Source of the DNA: Streptomyces himalayensis subsp. himalayensis
GTDB lineage: Bacteria; Actinomycetota; Actinomycetes; Streptomycetales; Streptomycetaceae
Length of the DNA: 64,000 bases
Reading direction: 5' to 3'
Assembly (NCBI RefSeq): GCF_013778455.1
Contig: NZ_JACEHE010000026.1
Span: forward strand, 1 to 64,000
The notes below the pieces were generated by a model. The model was not told the origin of the DNA. It searched no databases and saw only the letters and a program-made list of their open reading frames with translations. This document shows positions 62,953-64,000 of the stretch, one piece after another. Each line of letters begins with the position of its first letter. The first letter of the stretch is position 1. The translations under genes were made by a program, and so were the position numbers.

Positions 62953-64000
62953 TCAGCGGGTGCGTCCGGCGGTGACGGCTGTCGGCGGCTTCGGCGGCGT
63001 GGCGGCGGTGACGGCCGGGCGCGAGGACTCTTCGGCGGGGCCGGCCGTGGCGGTGCAGACCACGTCGAGCAGGTCTTCGCCGGCTTCGAGCCACAGCGCC
63101 AGGGCCTCGTCCGTGCTGATCGGCTCTGGGGCGCCTGGGGTGTCGGCCTCGGCCGGGTCTCGAGCGAGGAGGTTCTCGAAGCGGACGAGGACGGCCCTCT
63201 CGCTGGCGGCCAGGGACTTGACGGCGGCTCGGCGTGTGGCGGCGAGGAGGTAGGGCGCGTGGGTGAGGAATCGGTCCAGTGCCGCGTCCAGCTCCACGGC
63301 GTCCACGGTGCCGGGTTCGACGCCGTGCACCCAGTCGAGGTCGTCCTGCACTTCGCGGAGCCGTGCCAGATGCACCAGGTGCTCGAACTCGGGCAGCAGG
63401 CGTGAGCGCACGTCGACGGTTGCCCCGTGGGCGGTGGTGGCAACGACGGTGCGTGGTCCGACCCCGGCCGCGTTCAGATGATCCGGCGACGGCATCAGGG
63501 CGGCGATCAAGTACCGTCCGTCCCAGGGGCGTTCGGTCAGCAGGAGTTCGGTGCCGCCGCCGTCGCGGAGGACCGCCACGCCGGGGACGCGGTACGTGGC
63601 CAGGGAGGACAGTACGGGGCTGGCTTCCCATACCCAGTCCTGGAGCTGGGCGGGGACGGAGCCGTCCGGATAGTGCTCGATGCTCACGTCCCAGCGACCG
63701 GGAAGCCCTTCGGTGACGGCGTGCGCGATGTCGCCGAGGTAGGGCCGCTCACTCGTGATGACCTTTGCCTGGCAGTCCCGTGCGGTCTGGTGTAGCTGGG
63801 TGAGCGCCTCGCGTGCTCGTTCATGGTCGGTGAGCGAGAGCCGGTGGGCGGCGTCCTGGTGCTCTCGGGTGAATCCGGCCAACTCCAGTGCGATCGTGGT
63901 CCATTGGTGCCGCTCTCCACTGGGGAGGGCGACGACCTCGTTGCCGGAGCTGAGGTGGAGGGTGATGGCCGCGGAGGAAGTCAGGGCAGAGGGCCTTCGT
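62953..64000 (-). CDS. Hypothetical protein, 5' end beyond the window
   Basis: The frame is open from the stop at 62953 to the right edge. Upstream of the TTG at 63882 it continues as LHLSSGNEVVALPSGERHQW, which looks like real coding sequence, so the start lies outside. It contains GLPGRWDVSIEHYPDGSVPA, DGGGTELLLTERPWDGRYLI and AALMPSPDHLNAAGVGPRTV, related to the 57376 product. Function unknown. Confidence 0.65.
   Translation of the reverse strand, partial: RRPSALTSSAAITLHLSSGNEVVALPSGERHQWTTIALELAGFTREHQDAAHRLSLTDHERAREALTQLHQTARDCQAKVITSERPYLGDIAHAVTEGLPGRWDVSIEHYPDGSVPAQLQDWVWEASPVLSSLATYRVPGVAVLRDGGGTELLLTERPWDGRYLIAALMPSPDHLNAAGVGPRTVVATTAHGATVDVRSRLLPEFEHLVHLARLREVQDDLDWVHGVEPGTVDAVELDAALDRFLTHAPYLLAATRRAAVKSLAASERAVLVRFENLLARDPAEADTPGAPEPISTDEALALWLEAGEDLLDVVCTATAGPAEESSRPAVTAATPPKPPTAVTAGRTR

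Overview
The window comes from a high-GC actinomycete, almost certainly a Streptomyces. Codon third positions are nearly all G or C, GTG and TTG starts are common, and overlapping GTGA/ATGA stop-start junctions are frequent. The gene families present (DUF317, DUF5753, AfsR-type NB-ARC, RiPP radical SAM/DUF5825, Lrp pairs) are typical of Streptomyces accessory DNA. The first 22 kb is rich in insertion-sequence debris and broken genes, which suggests a chromosome arm or a large plasmid. No tRNA, rRNA, CRISPR array or telomere was seen.

Layout. (1) 1-1541: the end of one ricin-type (CBM13) lectin protein and a complete secreted CBM13-esterase. (2) 1.6-11.6 kb: a graveyard of fragments (IS110, IS256, IS30, pcaD, PLP decarboxylase, DUF5753 regulator, moaA, alpha/beta hydrolase, amidohydrolase, AfsR NB-ARC, old yellow enzyme). 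Three apparently intact genes lie among them: the IS256 transposase, an Lrp regulator and a membrane metallophosphoesterase. (3) 11.8-15.8 kb: a compact RiPP-type cluster made of a candidate 41-residue precursor, a B12-binding radical SAM C-methyltransferase, a DUF5825 partner and an MFS exporter. (4) 16.2-22.5 kb: a second IS/repeat zone with a broken IS110, a 5' piece of pcaD, a 531-bp repeat carrying an HTH gene, a tniB remnant, an AraC/aldo-keto reductase pair bracketed by ISL3 ends, and a broken ccdA. (5) 22.9-39.8 kb: an almost intact catabolic island. One minus-strand operon encodes SDR, ferredoxin-type reductase, P450, CitE-like lyase, MaoC-like hydratase, class III CoA-transferase, two aldehyde dehydrogenases and an agmatinase-family ureohydrolase. 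A plus-strand operon encodes an APC permease, a YtcJ-like amidohydrolase (frameshifted) and a Rieske oxygenase. Lrp and TetR regulators sit between them. (6) 39.9-42.2 kb: a second copy of the 530-bp HTH repeat, iteron-like repeats, a predicted PD-(D/E)XK nuclease and a long palindrome. (7) 42.2-64 kb: about 25 minus-strand genes of a conjugative or integrative element. These include a VirD4-like coupling protein, a protein with two DnaB-N domains, a cytosine methyltransferase overlapping a PAPS-reductase-like gene, five DUF317 proteins, a relaxase-like protein without its HIH motif, an MFS transporter and many small unknowns. The element runs off the right edge.

How it fits together. The catabolic island appears to import a nitrogenous (amine, amide or guanidino) compound, open it by hydrolysis and oxygenation, and send the carbon through semialdehyde and CoA intermediates to central metabolism. 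The 42-64 kb block is transfer machinery. A 39-40 bp sequence at three junctions, a 530-bp repeat at two loci and a hairpin-forming palindrome at four loci link the two IS zones with the mobile element. Several genes carry single-base frame changes, many beside C or G runs. I mark each one, because they may be sequencing errors rather than real decay.
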